DNA from: Halobacteriovoraceae bacterium | Lineage (GTDB): Bacteria; Bdellovibrionota; Bacteriovoracia; Bacteriovoracales; Bacteriovoracaceae | Assembly (NCBI GenBank): GCA_020635115.1 | Contig: JACKAK010000011.1 | Coordinates: 87,028-151,027 of the forward strand | DNA: 64,000 nucleotides | Direction: 5' to 3' | Part shown: positions 15,779 through 23,752 of the stretch, one piece after another | How the letters are laid out: the number at the start of each line of letters is the position of its first letter | Position numbering within the stretch: the stretch's first letter is position 1 | Notes under the pieces: generated by a model | The model's input: only the letters and a program-made list of their open reading frames with translations | Told to the model about the DNA's origin: nothing | Databases searched by the model: none | Made by a program: the position numbers and the translations under genes

Positions 15779-15964
15779 TGTAACTACCTGAGAAAAATGT
15801 CCTATTTGATGTTAAGCGATTTTGACCAACACCTGCTTAATGTAATTAGTTTTACGGACAGATTTCCATAAATTGTAACCTTTTTAAATCTTTTTTTAGT
15901 TTCCTCATATTTACTTCCCCTTACAAACTACTTTTTAAGGTAATTTGACCCTATTATTTTTTCA

Positions 15965-17110
15965 TCATGCGACCCTTTTTAAATCCTCAAAACATTCATA
16001 GGCCAGTTTCACTCCATTTAATAAAAACATTTCCAACTTTCCATCTCTGTATCGCCTAATCTCCACTGTTTTTCCAATAAGTGAATGGCCATTTTCCCTT
16101 GAGACAAGGTATTTATGGCCTTCAAAACTTAATATTTCCCCTTCACCTATTTTTCTATGATCTCTAATCGTCAAAACTTCATTGAGATCTATTAGTTCTT
16201 CAAGTTTTCTATAAGCTGGTCTTTGATCTTTTGCAGATACTGAGAACTTCAGGTTGTAGGCAGTGATAAACTCTTCTAAGTACCTATTTGCAGCTTCAAT
16301 ATTCTTTATCCCTCTAAGCCTAATTTCTGAACAAAGCCTGTCCTGAAGGGTTTTAAATAGCCTCTCAATCCGTCCTTTCGCTTGAGGACTGTTGGCCTGA
16401 ATAGAGATAATTCCAAGCTCGTTCATGGCCCTATTCATATTTGTAAAACCCTGTCTTTTCCCGCCACCATAAATTCCGGCCTTATCAGAATAAAGCATTT
16501 GGAAGACACCATATTTATTAATTATTTGTTCCACCACATCCATCGCTGCAAAAGTTGTCTCTGTAGGAGTAAATTTCGCAGCTAAAATCTTTCCAGTGGC
16601 ATCATCAATGGCAGCAGTCAGACAAAAAGGTGAACAGTCATGAATCCAGCGATGAGGGCTTCCATCAATTTGAACCATTAACCCTTCTTTCTCATAACGC
16701 TTTCTTCTAGGGTGAGATTTTCTTTTTGCTTTTTTCTGGTAGGGAATAATCAGGCCCTCTTGTAGTAAAAGGTTTCTAATAGTGGTGTAAGTAGGGATGC
16801 TGTCAAATTCATGAGAATTATTTTCGCGTAGTTTTTCAATAAAGTGAACGAGATTAAGGCCGTTATATCTTCCAAGATAAAGTTGAATAATTTTATTGGA
16901 TACTTTCATTGATGTTTTATTGTGAGGTATTCGACCTTTATTACCATGTATTAGAGAAGCAACACCTTGTTCTCTAAACCCTTTCACAAGCCTCCTAAAC
17001 TGTCTTTCACCAATTTCTAAAGCACAGCAAGCATCTTCAGATCGAAGTTCACCGTTAAGATACTGAGAGATAATATCTATCCTAATCTGTTGTTTTGTTT
17101 TAAAATTCAT
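15965..17110 (-). CDS. Transposase, DDE integrase type (IS1202/ISNCY group)
   Basis: The 381-residue protein has an N-terminal helix-turn-helix (CCALEIGERQFRRLVKGFRE), a second DNA-binding region, and an rve-type catalytic core. Candidate DDE residues are Asp149 (MVQIDGSPHRW), Asp209 (MLYSDKAGIYGGG) and Glu249 (SPQAKGRIERLFKT). The sequence appears full-length and uninterrupted, so the element may be active. AAGGAGG precedes the ATG, but that site lies inside a long hairpin. Its GGCC frequency matches neighbouring genes, so it has probably lived in this lineage for some time. Confidence 0.9.
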   Translation of the reverse strand: MNFKTKQQIRIDIISQYLNGELRSEDACCALEIGERQFRRLVKGFREQGVASLIHGNKGRIPHNKTSMKVSNKIIQLYLGRYNGLNLVHFIEKLRENNSHEFDSIPTYTTIRNLLLQEGLIIPYQKKAKRKSHPRRKRYEKEGLMVQIDGSPHRWIHDCSPFCLTAAIDDATGKILAAKFTPTETTFAAMDVVEQIINKYGVFQMLYSDKAGIYGGGKRQGFTNMNRAMNELGIISIQANSPQAKGRIERLFKTLQDRLCSEIRLRGIKNIEAANRYLEEFITAYNLKFSVSAKDQRPAYRKLEELIDLNEVLTIRDHRKIGEGEILSFEGHKYLVSRENGHSLIGKTVEIRRYRDGKLEMFLLNGVKLAYECFEDLKRVA

Positions 17111-17187
17111 AAGACCGACCTCCTTGTTGGTATTTGATTGTTTTTTTGTTTAATCAAATAATACCAACATTGCAGGTGGTCGGTCTT
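17111..17187 (-). promoter_or_regulatory. Hairpin covering the transposase ribosome-binding site
   Basis: AAGACCGACC (17111-17120) pairs perfectly with GGTCGGTCTT (17178-17187). Inside, TTGGTATTTGATT (17127-17139) pairs with AATCAAATAATACCAA (17152-17167) with a small bulge. On the minus-strand transcript the hairpin contains AAGGAGG of the transposase. Transcripts entering from outside would fold it and hide the ribosome site, as known for several IS families. Transcripts starting inside it would not. Confidence 0.65.
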
Positions 17188-17232
17188 TTTCGCTTACTAA
17201 ATAATGCGTGACATCTTTGAGTAGTATCTACA

Positions 17233-17249
17233 GATTTAACTGAATTTTA
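17233..17249 (+). repeat. Right copy of the IS target-site duplication
   Basis: This is an exact 17-bp match to 15762-15778, adjoining the right end of the element. Its last three bases are the stop codon of the neighbouring minus-strand coiled-coil gene, so the insertion left that gene whole. Confidence 0.85.
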
Positions 17250-17555
17250 CAAAATATTGAGGAGTATTTGAATTTCTTTTTTCTTTTCTTTTTTTGTTTG
17301 TTCTTTTTGGGCCATCATCCTTTTTTGTCTACGTTGTTTTTCTTGCTCTAAGTGTGATTCAACCTTTTTATGAAGCTCTAACTGCTCTTCTCCCTCTGGA
17401 TTTTGATCTTCTTCGGCATCAAAATCTTCAACCTTGGATTTTTCTAATGAAATCTTATTCCACAAATCAAGTTCGGCCGTAAACTTAGAAGTACTAAGAG
17501 TAAAACTACTCGTTGCCGTATCTGGTCTAGTCAGGGCGTTGATGTTAATTGACAT
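17247..17555 (-). CDS. Small charged coiled-coil protein
   Basis: The product is about 102 residues from ATG 17555 (109 if TTG 17576 is used). The N-terminus MSININALTRPDTATSSFTL is polar. From residue 40 it is a highly charged helix rich in Glu, Lys and Gln (EEQLELHKKVESHLEQEKQRRQKRMM) ending with a basic tail. No signal peptide is present. TATAAT lies only ten bases before the ATG, so the leader would be very short if that is the promoter. The IS sits at its stop codon. No family is recognised. It may be co-transcribed from or with the dual receiver gene 49 bp away. Confidence 0.55.
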   Translation of the reverse strand: MSININALTRPDTATSSFTLSTSKFTAELDLWNKISLEKSKVEDFDAEEDQNPEGEEQLELHKKVESHLEQEKQRRQKRMMAQKEQTKKEKKKEIQILLNIL

Positions 17556-17603
17556 GAAACTATTATACTCTACCAAAGATGCTTTTATTCCAAACTCAAT
17601 AAT

Positions 17604-18428
17604 TTAAACCACTTGGCCCATGGCCTTCAGCTTTTTTTCATTAATAAGCTGAAGTTTTGTTTTCACATTTTCTGCTGGTAATGGTTTTAATAAAAATGAA
17701 TCTACGCCTGATTTTATGGCATCGACAACGTTCTTTTTTGAACTCTCAGAAGTAATCATGATAAAACTGATATTTTGATATTTTTGAGAGTTTTTAACTG
17801 ATTGAAGTAATGTTAGTCCTGTCACTGCTGGCATATTCCAGTCTGAAATGATCAATTCATAAGGAGCTTTTTCCCTGAAAGAAAATTCAATCAATCTTTG
17901 TGCTTCTTTCACATTTGTTGCGAGATCAATCCTATAGTGTCCAAGAGAATTTAGTATACGTTTAATATATTGCAAAAGAGTTTCCGAATCATCGACGACT
18001 AATATTCGTGATTTACCTGAAAGAGGAGTGACTGATTCCATTTGTTGCTGTCTAAATTTTTGTATTTTTGCCAATGTTGACTTTATAAGATTTGGAGTAA
18101 AAGGACGCTCTATTTCAAATTGTATATCAACTCCGTCTTCAATTAAATCTCTCCTCACGGGATGATCTTCGCTGCTAATTAGAATAAAGTTTTTCTTTAA
18201 TATATGGGAATCATTTATCATCTGCATCAATTCACAACAGTCTTCTTCAGTTGAAATGAGTATTGTATAAGGTTCGTTCTTTTCATTTTGTACGATTTCA
18301 TTATAGGCCTCATCAACTGTTTTTGTACTTTTAACTTCCTTAATACCAAAACTGATGAGAAGTGGTCTGAGTGATCGAGAGTCGTTCATAGTCTTATCAA
18401 AAATTAAAACTTTAAAGTGAAAATTCAA
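17604..18428 (-). CDS. Response regulator with two receiver domains
   Basis: The product (about 274 residues) has two CheY-like receiver domains. The first (about 5-120) is degenerate: the phosphoacceptor position reads ILIST, with no Asp. The second (about 140-262) is complete: Asp146/147 (LVVDDSE), Asp196 (ISDWNMPAVTG), Thr/Ser in MITSES and Lys in FLLKPLP. There is no DNA-binding or enzymatic output, so it likely works by protein contact like CheY. The start chosen is TTG 18428, with GGAGA seven bases upstream. The longer reading from ATG 18494 adds 22 residues that fit no domain and has no ribosome site. Confidence 0.82.
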   Translation of the reverse strand: MNFHFKVLIFDKTMNDSRSLRPLLISFGIKEVKSTKTVDEAYNEIVQNEKNEPYTILISTEEDCCELMQMINDSHILKKNFILISSEDHPVRRDLIEDGVDIQFEIERPFTPNLIKSTLAKIQKFRQQQMESVTPLSGKSRILVVDDSETLLQYIKRILNSLGHYRIDLATNVKEAQRLIEFSFREKAPYELIISDWNMPAVTGLTLLQSVKNSQKYQNISFIMITSESSKKNVVDAIKSGVDSFLLKPLPAENVKTKLQLINEKKLKAMGQVV

Positions 18429-18645
18429 ATCTAGTCTCCATTTTGACGTTTTATGTATAAAAAAAGGATACTTTAAATTTGCATTTTTTTTCATATTTAT
18501 ATAATATCAGGTAGTTAGAGTGCTTAGAGATGGCCGTCATGAAATGGAAATTGACCATGTGTTATGGCATTGATCTTTTGCGTCATGAAGAATTGATCTA
18601 AAATCACTACTTGAGTCCATAAAAACAAGGCGCTAGAATTCTAGA

Positions 18646-19197
18646 ATGAAACACTTTTTAATTCTGATATTTTTAATCCTCCCTTTTTTCAAACTCCAAG
18701 CAAATCCATTGCTAGAGTGGATTTCTCATACATATTTAGGAGTAGGAACAGGAATAAATACTTTGGGTGGTTTTGATTCGGCCATGCCTCTTAGCTTTTC
18801 GATGGGTCGGGATATTAAATGGTCATACCATGAAAAGCTTAAGTTAAGACTTGATTTCACTTATATGAATCTTGGTACTTTTAATCCATCTGCTGTATCT
18901 GAAATGAAGGATTTTATATCGACTTCGGAAATATCTCTAGAGTCCTATACTATTTCAGTGCTTTCTCGCTGGCAATATCATCACATATTTCCAATAATTT
19001 TTAGGTTAGGTTACGATGTAGGGGATGACAACGGTATAGTGCTAGGACTTGGTAGTGGGATTAAATACAAAGAGTTTTTTCACACAAACCAATGGACACA
19101 AGGGATTGAACTTCAATTCGAAGTTCAAAAACGTCTTGCAATAATGACATATCTAGTTTCACTTCATATTGAAATTCCAGATTTTTCAAACACCTGA
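18646..19197 (+). CDS. Outer-membrane beta-barrel-like protein
   Basis: The 183-residue product has a signal peptide (ends near LQANP) and then alternating strands typical of small OmpW/OmpA-like barrels: YLGVGTGINTLGGF, PLSFSMGRDIKWSY, LKLRLDFTYMNLG and LGLGSGIKY. No enzyme motif is visible. A palindrome CTAGAATTCTAG lies just before the ATG, where the ribosome site would be; AAGGCG is the best candidate. Its last 34 bp overlap the convergent PilZ gene. The role is unknown. Confidence 0.65.
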   Translation: MKHFLILIFLILPFFKLQANPLLEWISHTYLGVGTGINTLGGFDSAMPLSFSMGRDIKWSYHEKLKLRLDFTYMNLGTFNPSAVSEMKDFISTSEISLESYTISVLSRWQYHHIFPIIFRLGYDVGDDNGIVLGLGSGIKYKEFFHTNQWTQGIELQFEVQKRLAIMTYLVSLHIEIPDFSNT

Positions 19198-19871
19198 TCT
19201 AAAATTTTTAGCGAGATTTGAGATTCAAAATTAATTCCCATTCTTAAGGAAGGTTGTCCATCAAGATCATCAGGGAAATATTGTTTTTTTAAATAGATTA
19301 TTTTACACAGTATCGAGTCTTCAAAAGTATAATTGCCAAGTGTTTTAACCAATAAAAAGTCATTTGGATAAAAAAGATGTTGCTGTTTCAAAGAGACTCT
19401 TACTGCCAATCCTGTTTGAGATATATCAATGATTTGAAAAGTAAACGATCTGGCATTTTTTTCTTTTTTTCCTTGTAGAAGTTGAGAATATATATAAGGC
19501 AGATCTGGATCAGATAGATTCGTTCTCGAGGCGCCTCTTTTTTCAAACATTCTCACTTCAGAGGGAATACTAATTTTAAGTTTATTTACATTCAATTCGA
19601 CTTTCTCGTCTTTAAAAAGAATACTTTGCTCATTTCCACGGATATAGAACGTAAGATTTCTGTCAAATTCAAACTGATAGTCAGTATCAAGAGAAGTTAG
19701 TTCAAATTTATTATCTTTCGTACTTATGGCCGTGATAAATGTATATTTCTTATCCCTTTGGTTACCATTATTTTGCCACACTAAAACTGGAGACTTTTCC
19801 AGAAATATCTTATTAAGGGTTTTAAGAATTTCATCACGCGTATAGGTAACACGTAGCTTAGGTATACTCAT
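19164..19871 (-). CDS. YcgR-like PilZ-domain protein
   Basis: This 235-residue cytoplasmic protein has an N-terminal beta-rich half (about 1-105) like the YcgR/PilZN module and a C-terminal PilZ domain. The c-di-GMP-binding parts are EKRGASRTNL (R-x3-R style, with Arg spaced by three) and DISQTGLAVRVS (D-x-S-x-x-G). Both key motifs look intact, so c-di-GMP binding is likely. YcgR-like proteins act on the flagellar motor in other bacteria. Whether that holds here is inference. It overlaps the barrel gene at the 3' end. Confidence 0.82.
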   Translation of the reverse strand: MSIPKLRVTYTRDEILKTLNKIFLEKSPVLVWQNNGNQRDKKYTFITAISTKDNKFELTSLDTDYQFEFDRNLTFYIRGNEQSILFKDEKVELNVNKLKISIPSEVRMFEKRGASRTNLSDPDLPYIYSQLLQGKKEKNARSFTFQIIDISQTGLAVRVSLKQQHLFYPNDFLLVKTLGNYTFEDSILCKIIYLKKQYFPDDLDGQPSLRMGINFESQISLKILDQVFEKSGISI

Positions 19872-20078
19872 AATATCTATTATAAGGGAAAGATATTTAA
19901 TACCTCAAGAGTGTAGTAATTTTCAACTCTATAAGAGTAAAAGCAGATAACTCAGATATTCAGAAGTGCCTCTGTTGATTGTCAGATGTTGAATTTTCTT
20001 AAAAAATTTTCATCTTTAGGAAAAATTGTCCAAATTATATAATATTTAAATCAATTAGTTTCATACTATAATAATCTT

Positions 20079-21110
20079 ATGAGATCTCTTATAGTTATCA
20101 TATTTTTAACCTATTCAGGCCTAGCACATTGTGAAATAGTTAAGCTTGATTATATTGTTAAAGAAAAAGAAACATTACCTAGAATTTTTAAAAAATTTCT
20201 CAAAAAAGACCGAAGAATAAAATCAACTGATATTGGAGTTAGACAAACGATCAAATATAATGAACACATCGAAAATTGGGGGGCCCTCCAAGAAGATACC
20301 GTCATCACTTTATACTTTGAAGAGAGTGATCTTAATCAAAATAGTGCTCTAGCTTATACGGACAGTGTTTCGGCCAAGGTATATTCTCTTAAAAGGGATT
20401 TGGCCCTTGATCAGTTGGTATTTAAACCTCTCTTTGGAAGAATTATTTTTGGATTCTATTATAAAATATCACTGGACTCATTTGAAGAAACAAACCGATT
20501 TGGCACGATTGATTTCTTTTCATCATCTCCTTTTGGGATCGGAATCGAGGCCACTTACTATCAAGGAGAAAAAAACAGCTTTTTAGGAAATTTTGTCTCT
20601 GAAACATCTCCTCTTAGATACAGCATTGATATGAATATGTATCAAGTCTTACGCGTAGAAAATGTTGATGCAGCTTTTGATTATACAATTAATTTATCAG
20701 CAGCAAAGTACCATCTCCTTAACAACTTCTCGTTGATTTTAGGTACCGAGTTTTCCCAATTAAACACGGTTGGTAGTGTTTTAAAAACCACTGTAAAATC
20801 TGAAATTCGTGAACATAAAGTTTTACTGTGGGAAACTGGTACAGAATATGATTTTCAGATAAGACAGTACGATATTATCTTTCAGTTTCTATTTGCAAAA
20901 AGTTTGAGTAATTCATATACATTTTCTGACACCGGCTCTACAGGAGAGGCCGATGGGATGAGATTAAAATTTGTTACTGAACTAAACTATATAAATAGAC
21001 TCTTTGGCAAAATAGAGCTTGATCGATTTACTCATACTGATAAAACGAGTATTGACCAGTTTGATTCAACAATCTTGAGAGTTCTCTTTAAGGCCGGATT
21101 ACGCTTTTAA
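20079..21110 (+). CDS. Outer-membrane barrel with N-terminal LysM-like segment
   Basis: The product has 343 residues with a signal peptide ending at AHC. Residues 20-85 (LDYIVKEKETLPRIFKKFLK ... QTIKYNEHIENWGALQEDTV) resemble a LysM module, which binds peptidoglycan. From about 115 on, Gly/aromatic strands with alternating pattern form a barrel ending in RVLFKAGLRF, with the terminal Phe typical of outer-membrane porins. A barrel tethered to the cell wall is a reasonable reading. TATAAT lies 15 bases before the ATG. Function unknown. Confidence 0.72.
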   Translation: MRSLIVIIFLTYSGLAHCEIVKLDYIVKEKETLPRIFKKFLKKDRRIKSTDIGVRQTIKYNEHIENWGALQEDTVITLYFEESDLNQNSALAYTDSVSAKVYSLKRDLALDQLVFKPLFGRIIFGFYYKISLDSFEETNRFGTIDFFSSSPFGIGIEATYYQGEKNSFLGNFVSETSPLRYSIDMNMYQVLRVENVDAAFDYTINLSAAKYHLLNNFSLILGTEFSQLNTVGSVLKTTVKSEIREHKVLLWETGTEYDFQIRQYDIIFQFLFAKSLSNSYTFSDTGSTGEADGMRLKFVTELNYINRLFGKIELDRFTHTDKTSIDQFDSTILRVLFKAGLRF

Positions 21111-21204
21111 TGTCCTTCACATATTCTACAAAGTTGGGCATAATACTCAAGATAAGAATTAATTTGTCGAAAAGAGATTAATCTCAATTTAAAAAGGTTA
21201 TAAT

Positions 21205-21375
21205 GTGAGAACTAAGTTAATTGTCATTTCATGTATATTTGTACTTATGGCACTTGGACTAGGCATGTGCTTAATTCAAGAAAACTTTTTTAAATCTCCA
21301 AATCGACATATTTCATCGCAGATAAAGACTCCCAAAGAAGGCTCCTACCAAGATCTATTTCTCGTCGTCTATTGA
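21205..21375 (+). CDS. Small single-membrane-segment protein
   Basis: A GTG at 21205, with AAAAAGG nine bases upstream, opens a 56-codon frame. Its product begins RTKLIVISCIFVLMALGLGM, a clear membrane anchor or signal segment, followed by a polar tail with many Ser, Lys and Asn. It lies between the barrel gene and the ParA gene, same strand. Support comes from the ribosome site, the plausible membrane segment and the otherwise empty 360-bp gap. Function unknown. Confidence 0.5.
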   Translation: MRTKLIVISCIFVLMALGLGMCLIQENFFKSPNRHISSQIKTPKEGSYQDLFLVVY

Positions 21376-21409
21376 CAAGAGATTTTTCAAACCAGAAAAT
21401 TAACCATCA

Positions 21410-21433
21410 TATAAACAAATTCGTGTTTATAAT
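21410..21433 (+). promoter_or_regulatory. Inverted repeat overlapping a -10 box before the ParA gene
   Basis: TATAAACA-AATTCG-TGTTTATA is a perfect 8-bp inverted repeat (21410-21431). Its right arm runs into TATAAT (21428-21433), a consensus -10. A protein bound there would block the promoter, as expected for an autoregulated par operon. The -35 is weak. The ParA start is 40 bases downstream. Confidence 0.5.
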
Positions 21434-21472
21434 TATTGATTTTTTAAAACTCACTAGGGGAAGGAGTCCCAC

Positions 21473-22567
21473 ATGGATCAAAGTCAATTTATAAGTCAAA
21501 AGAAAGTATTAAGTATGTTTAATCCAGAGATCACTGACCAAGAAATTGAATCTCTTGAGATTCAAAATAAAATCCCTAAAAGAATTAAAATTAAAAAAGG
21601 AATTGGTTTTCAGATTGGGTGGAAACAATCAGAAATACCACAAATTGGTTGTGAAATAGGTTTTTTCAAAGATTTTGGAACCCCTATGGCCATTACAGTT
21701 TTTACAACTAAAGGTGGAGTCTTAAAAAGTACATTGGCCATGAATCTTGCAAGAATTGCGGCCCTACATGGACTAAAAACATGTGTGGTTGGCCTAGATA
21801 TGCAGGGCGATATAACTACCGCACTTGGATTCGATTCTGACTATAAAGATAATGACAATCTTGAAAATATTCTCAAAGAGATTGATTCCGTTAAAGGACT
21901 TTATAATGTTTTTAATAAAGAAATAATGCTCAATGACACGATCTGCCCAACAGATCTTGAATACCTCGCACTTATTCCAGAAACTCCGGAACTAGTCGCT
22001 CTAAACGAGGGACTAAGTCATGTAAACAGACGCGAATACTGGCTCAAAGAAAAGGTCGTTTCTCCTCTTAAGGATCTTTTTGACCTTATCATTCTTGATT
22101 GTTCGCCTAATTGGAATAAATTAACTACAAACGCTTTAGTGGCCTCTGACCTACTTATTTCTCCGCTCGAATGTAAAATTAATAATTTTAGAAACTTTAA
22201 AGTCTTTAAACATTTTGTTGATGAATTCAAACTAGATATGCAAATGGAACTTGAAACACTTTTTGTTCCAACAAAATACTCCCAAAACAAAAAACTCTGC
22301 ATGGATATTAAAAAGTGGTATCAAGAAAATATTGAAAGTTGTCTAGTAAATGGATTAAAAGAATGCACTGCAGGCGAAGAGGCCTGCGCATTAAAACTCT
22401 CATTATTAGAGCATTGCCAAGATAAAAAACTTAAAAACGAAGTAAGGATGCTATTTACAGAAATTGCTGCTGTGCTCAAGGGTGTGGCCGGAAGAGCAAA
22501 ATTGAGTTATCATGTCCGATCAGATACTTCTGTATTAGATAGTGGAGACTTTGTGAATACCCATTAG
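21473..22567 (+). CDS. ParA-family ATPase
   Basis: This 364-residue ATPase has a deviant Walker A at residues 80-87 (KGGVLKST; usual form KGGxGKT), Walker A' in VGLDMQGDIT and Walker B in DLIILDCSPNWN. The N-terminal 70 residues carry a possible HTH/MerR-like segment (QKKVLSMFNPEITDQEIESL). Such ParA proteins form ATP-dependent gradients that move DNA or protein clusters. The gene is not next to chromosomal gidA/gidB/parB, so it is an extra copy. GGGGAAGGAG precedes the ATG. The next gene, 29 bp downstream, may encode the partner. Replacement of the second Gly by Leu in the loop is unusual. Confidence 0.85.
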   Translation: MDQSQFISQKKVLSMFNPEITDQEIESLEIQNKIPKRIKIKKGIGFQIGWKQSEIPQIGCEIGFFKDFGTPMAITVFTTKGGVLKSTLAMNLARIAALHGLKTCVVGLDMQGDITTALGFDSDYKDNDNLENILKEIDSVKGLYNVFNKEIMLNDTICPTDLEYLALIPETPELVALNEGLSHVNRREYWLKEKVVSPLKDLFDLIILDCSPNWNKLTTNALVASDLLISPLECKINNFRNFKVFKHFVDEFKLDMQMELETLFVPTKYSQNKKLCMDIKKWYQENIESCLVNGLKECTAGEEACALKLSLLEHCQDKKLKNEVRMLFTEIAAVLKGVAGRAKLSYHVRSDTSVLDSGDFVNTH

Positions 22568-22596
22568 TACAGTAGTCATTCACTCTGGAGAGAAAA

Positions 22597-22971
22597 ATGG
22601 CAATAGGGCTAAATGATATCAACAATAAACCTAAGCAAAAAGAATTTAACCAAACCGTAAAATCTTTGCGCCCATGGCAAACTGCTGAACAAAAAGATCT
22701 AAACACAGAAGAAATACAAAATGAAAATTTTGAAGCATCTCAATCTTTAAATAAAATGAATTATTTTGATATGAAAGTTGAACATATTGTGAAAAAAAAC
22801 GAGGCCTTATTACAGGAATTCTCAATGGATAAAAAGCTTGAAGAATATCGAAACTTTTTAACGAGTGCCTCAAGAGAAAAACACGATCCAAATGAACTTG
22901 AAAAACACCTAGTCTATCGTTCTAAAAAAGGTGGAGGGGTCACAAAGTTTATTCAAAACTTGTTTTCTTAA
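22597..22971 (+). CDS. Small partner protein of the ParA ATPase, unknown family
   Basis: The 124-residue product is charged and mostly helical, with an unstructured N-terminus that carries VKSLRPWQTAEQK, and a basic C-terminus (VYRSKKGGGVTKFIQNLF). GGAGAG precedes the ATG and it lies 29 bp after the ParA gene, so they form an operon. Partners of orphan ParA proteins are often small basic proteins that stimulate the ATPase; calling it that is inference. The Arg-Pro-Trp motif stands out in the disordered part. The 3' end overlaps the convergent gene by 23 bp. Confidence 0.65.
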   Translation: MAIGLNDINNKPKQKEFNQTVKSLRPWQTAEQKDLNTEEIQNENFEASQSLNKMNYFDMKVEHIVKKNEALLQEFSMDKKLEEYRNFLTSASREKHDPNELEKHLVYRSKKGGGVTKFIQNLFS

Positions 22972-23752
22972 TGAGCCACTCTATTTCTTGAGGAGTAAGA
23001 ATAATATCAGAATTTATATCCAAGATATCAATTCTTTCATTGTAAAAATTATCCTTCTCTTCCATTTCTTTATTTAAATCCATAAATAAATCTAACATAA
23101 CGTAGGGAACAACAAAATATTTGATAATATCTATGAGTCCAGACATAAAATAATCATTGGCCATAATGAATCTATTGCCCCAACTTGTTTGGTGTTCAAA
23201 CTGAGGTGGGATTGTTATTTTTCCGAGTTTCCATTTTTGATAGTCCTTATTTTGAACAATGACACTCATCACTTTATCTACAAAATGCTTCGCCAAAGAA
23301 AGGTCTGAATTGAAGAGATTTGATGAAACTTTTTGTCTGGCCAAAATATAGAGGGCCCTTTTTTCATGTACACTTAAGAGCCAAGGAGTTGTAAGTGCCG
23401 TTCGTTTAAGTGTGGCATAAGAGAAATTATTATCAACAAGAGACCTCAAAATGAGATAATAATTCCACCTTCTAAATGGGGAAATTTTATTAATGACTAA
23501 ACCCCATTTTGAAATATACATCGACTCAAAAATTCGTTCACTTCTTTCTTGAACATTCTTAGGTTTTTTCAAAATTCTATGTTGAATGTCTGCGATTTGA
23601 TGAGCAGAAAGATTAAACAATCTTTTTATATGATACCGAGTTTTAGGAAGCTCAAGAATATTGATAACGATTTCATGACAATCTGGTTTTGCACTATAAA
23701 GAGAAAATGGTAGAAGAAAAAAAATTATGGCCAAGAATCTAATCTTATTCAT
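22949..23752 (-). CDS. Secreted helical protein coupled to the giant exported protein
   Basis: The 267-residue product starts MNKIRFLAIIFFLLPFSLYSA, a good signal peptide, with a DCHEI mature N-terminus. The rest is helical with basic patches and no recognised motif; a hydrophobic segment IIKYFVVPYVMLDLFM lies near 215. ATG 23752 overlaps the stop region of the upstream giant gene by 8 bp, which argues for translational coupling. Longer readings start inside the giant gene and lack a signal peptide. The two proteins are therefore likely made together and may form an envelope complex. Unknown family. Confidence 0.7.
   Translation of the reverse strand: MNKIRFLAIIFFLLPFSLYSAKPDCHEIVINILELPKTRYHIKRLFNLSAHQIADIQHRILKKPKNVQERSERIFESMYISKWGLVINKISPFRRWNYYLILRSLVDNNFSYATLKRTALTTPWLLSVHEKRALYILARQKVSSNLFNSDLSLAKHFVDKVMSVIVQNKDYQKWKLGKITIPPQFEHQTSWGNRFIMANDYFMSGLIDIIKYFVVPYVMLDLFMDLNKEMEEKDNFYNERIDILDINSDIILTPQEIEWLIKKTSFE

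Larger units (their letters stand above)
15779..17232 (-). mobile_element. Complete insertion sequence, IS1202-like (ISNCY)
   Basis: The element is 1,454 bp with one transposase gene. The ends are imperfect inverted repeats: the left starts TGTAACTACCTGAG and the right, read inward, starts TGTAGATACTACTC. They agree at 15 of 23 positions, including TGTA, TAC, AAA and ATGTC. Further inward both contain TAAGCGA and GACC..AC..CACCTGC-like blocks. A 17-bp direct repeat flanks it, consistent with recent or well-preserved insertion. IS1202-type elements are known for long target duplications and about 23-bp ends; I recall this from the family and have not checked it. Only one copy is in the window. 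Confidence 0.85.

Noticed and set aside
15965..17110. IS3- or IS481-type transposase
   Set aside because: The 381-residue single frame, long target duplication and 23-bp ends fit IS1202/ISNCY better than the short duplications of IS3 and IS481.
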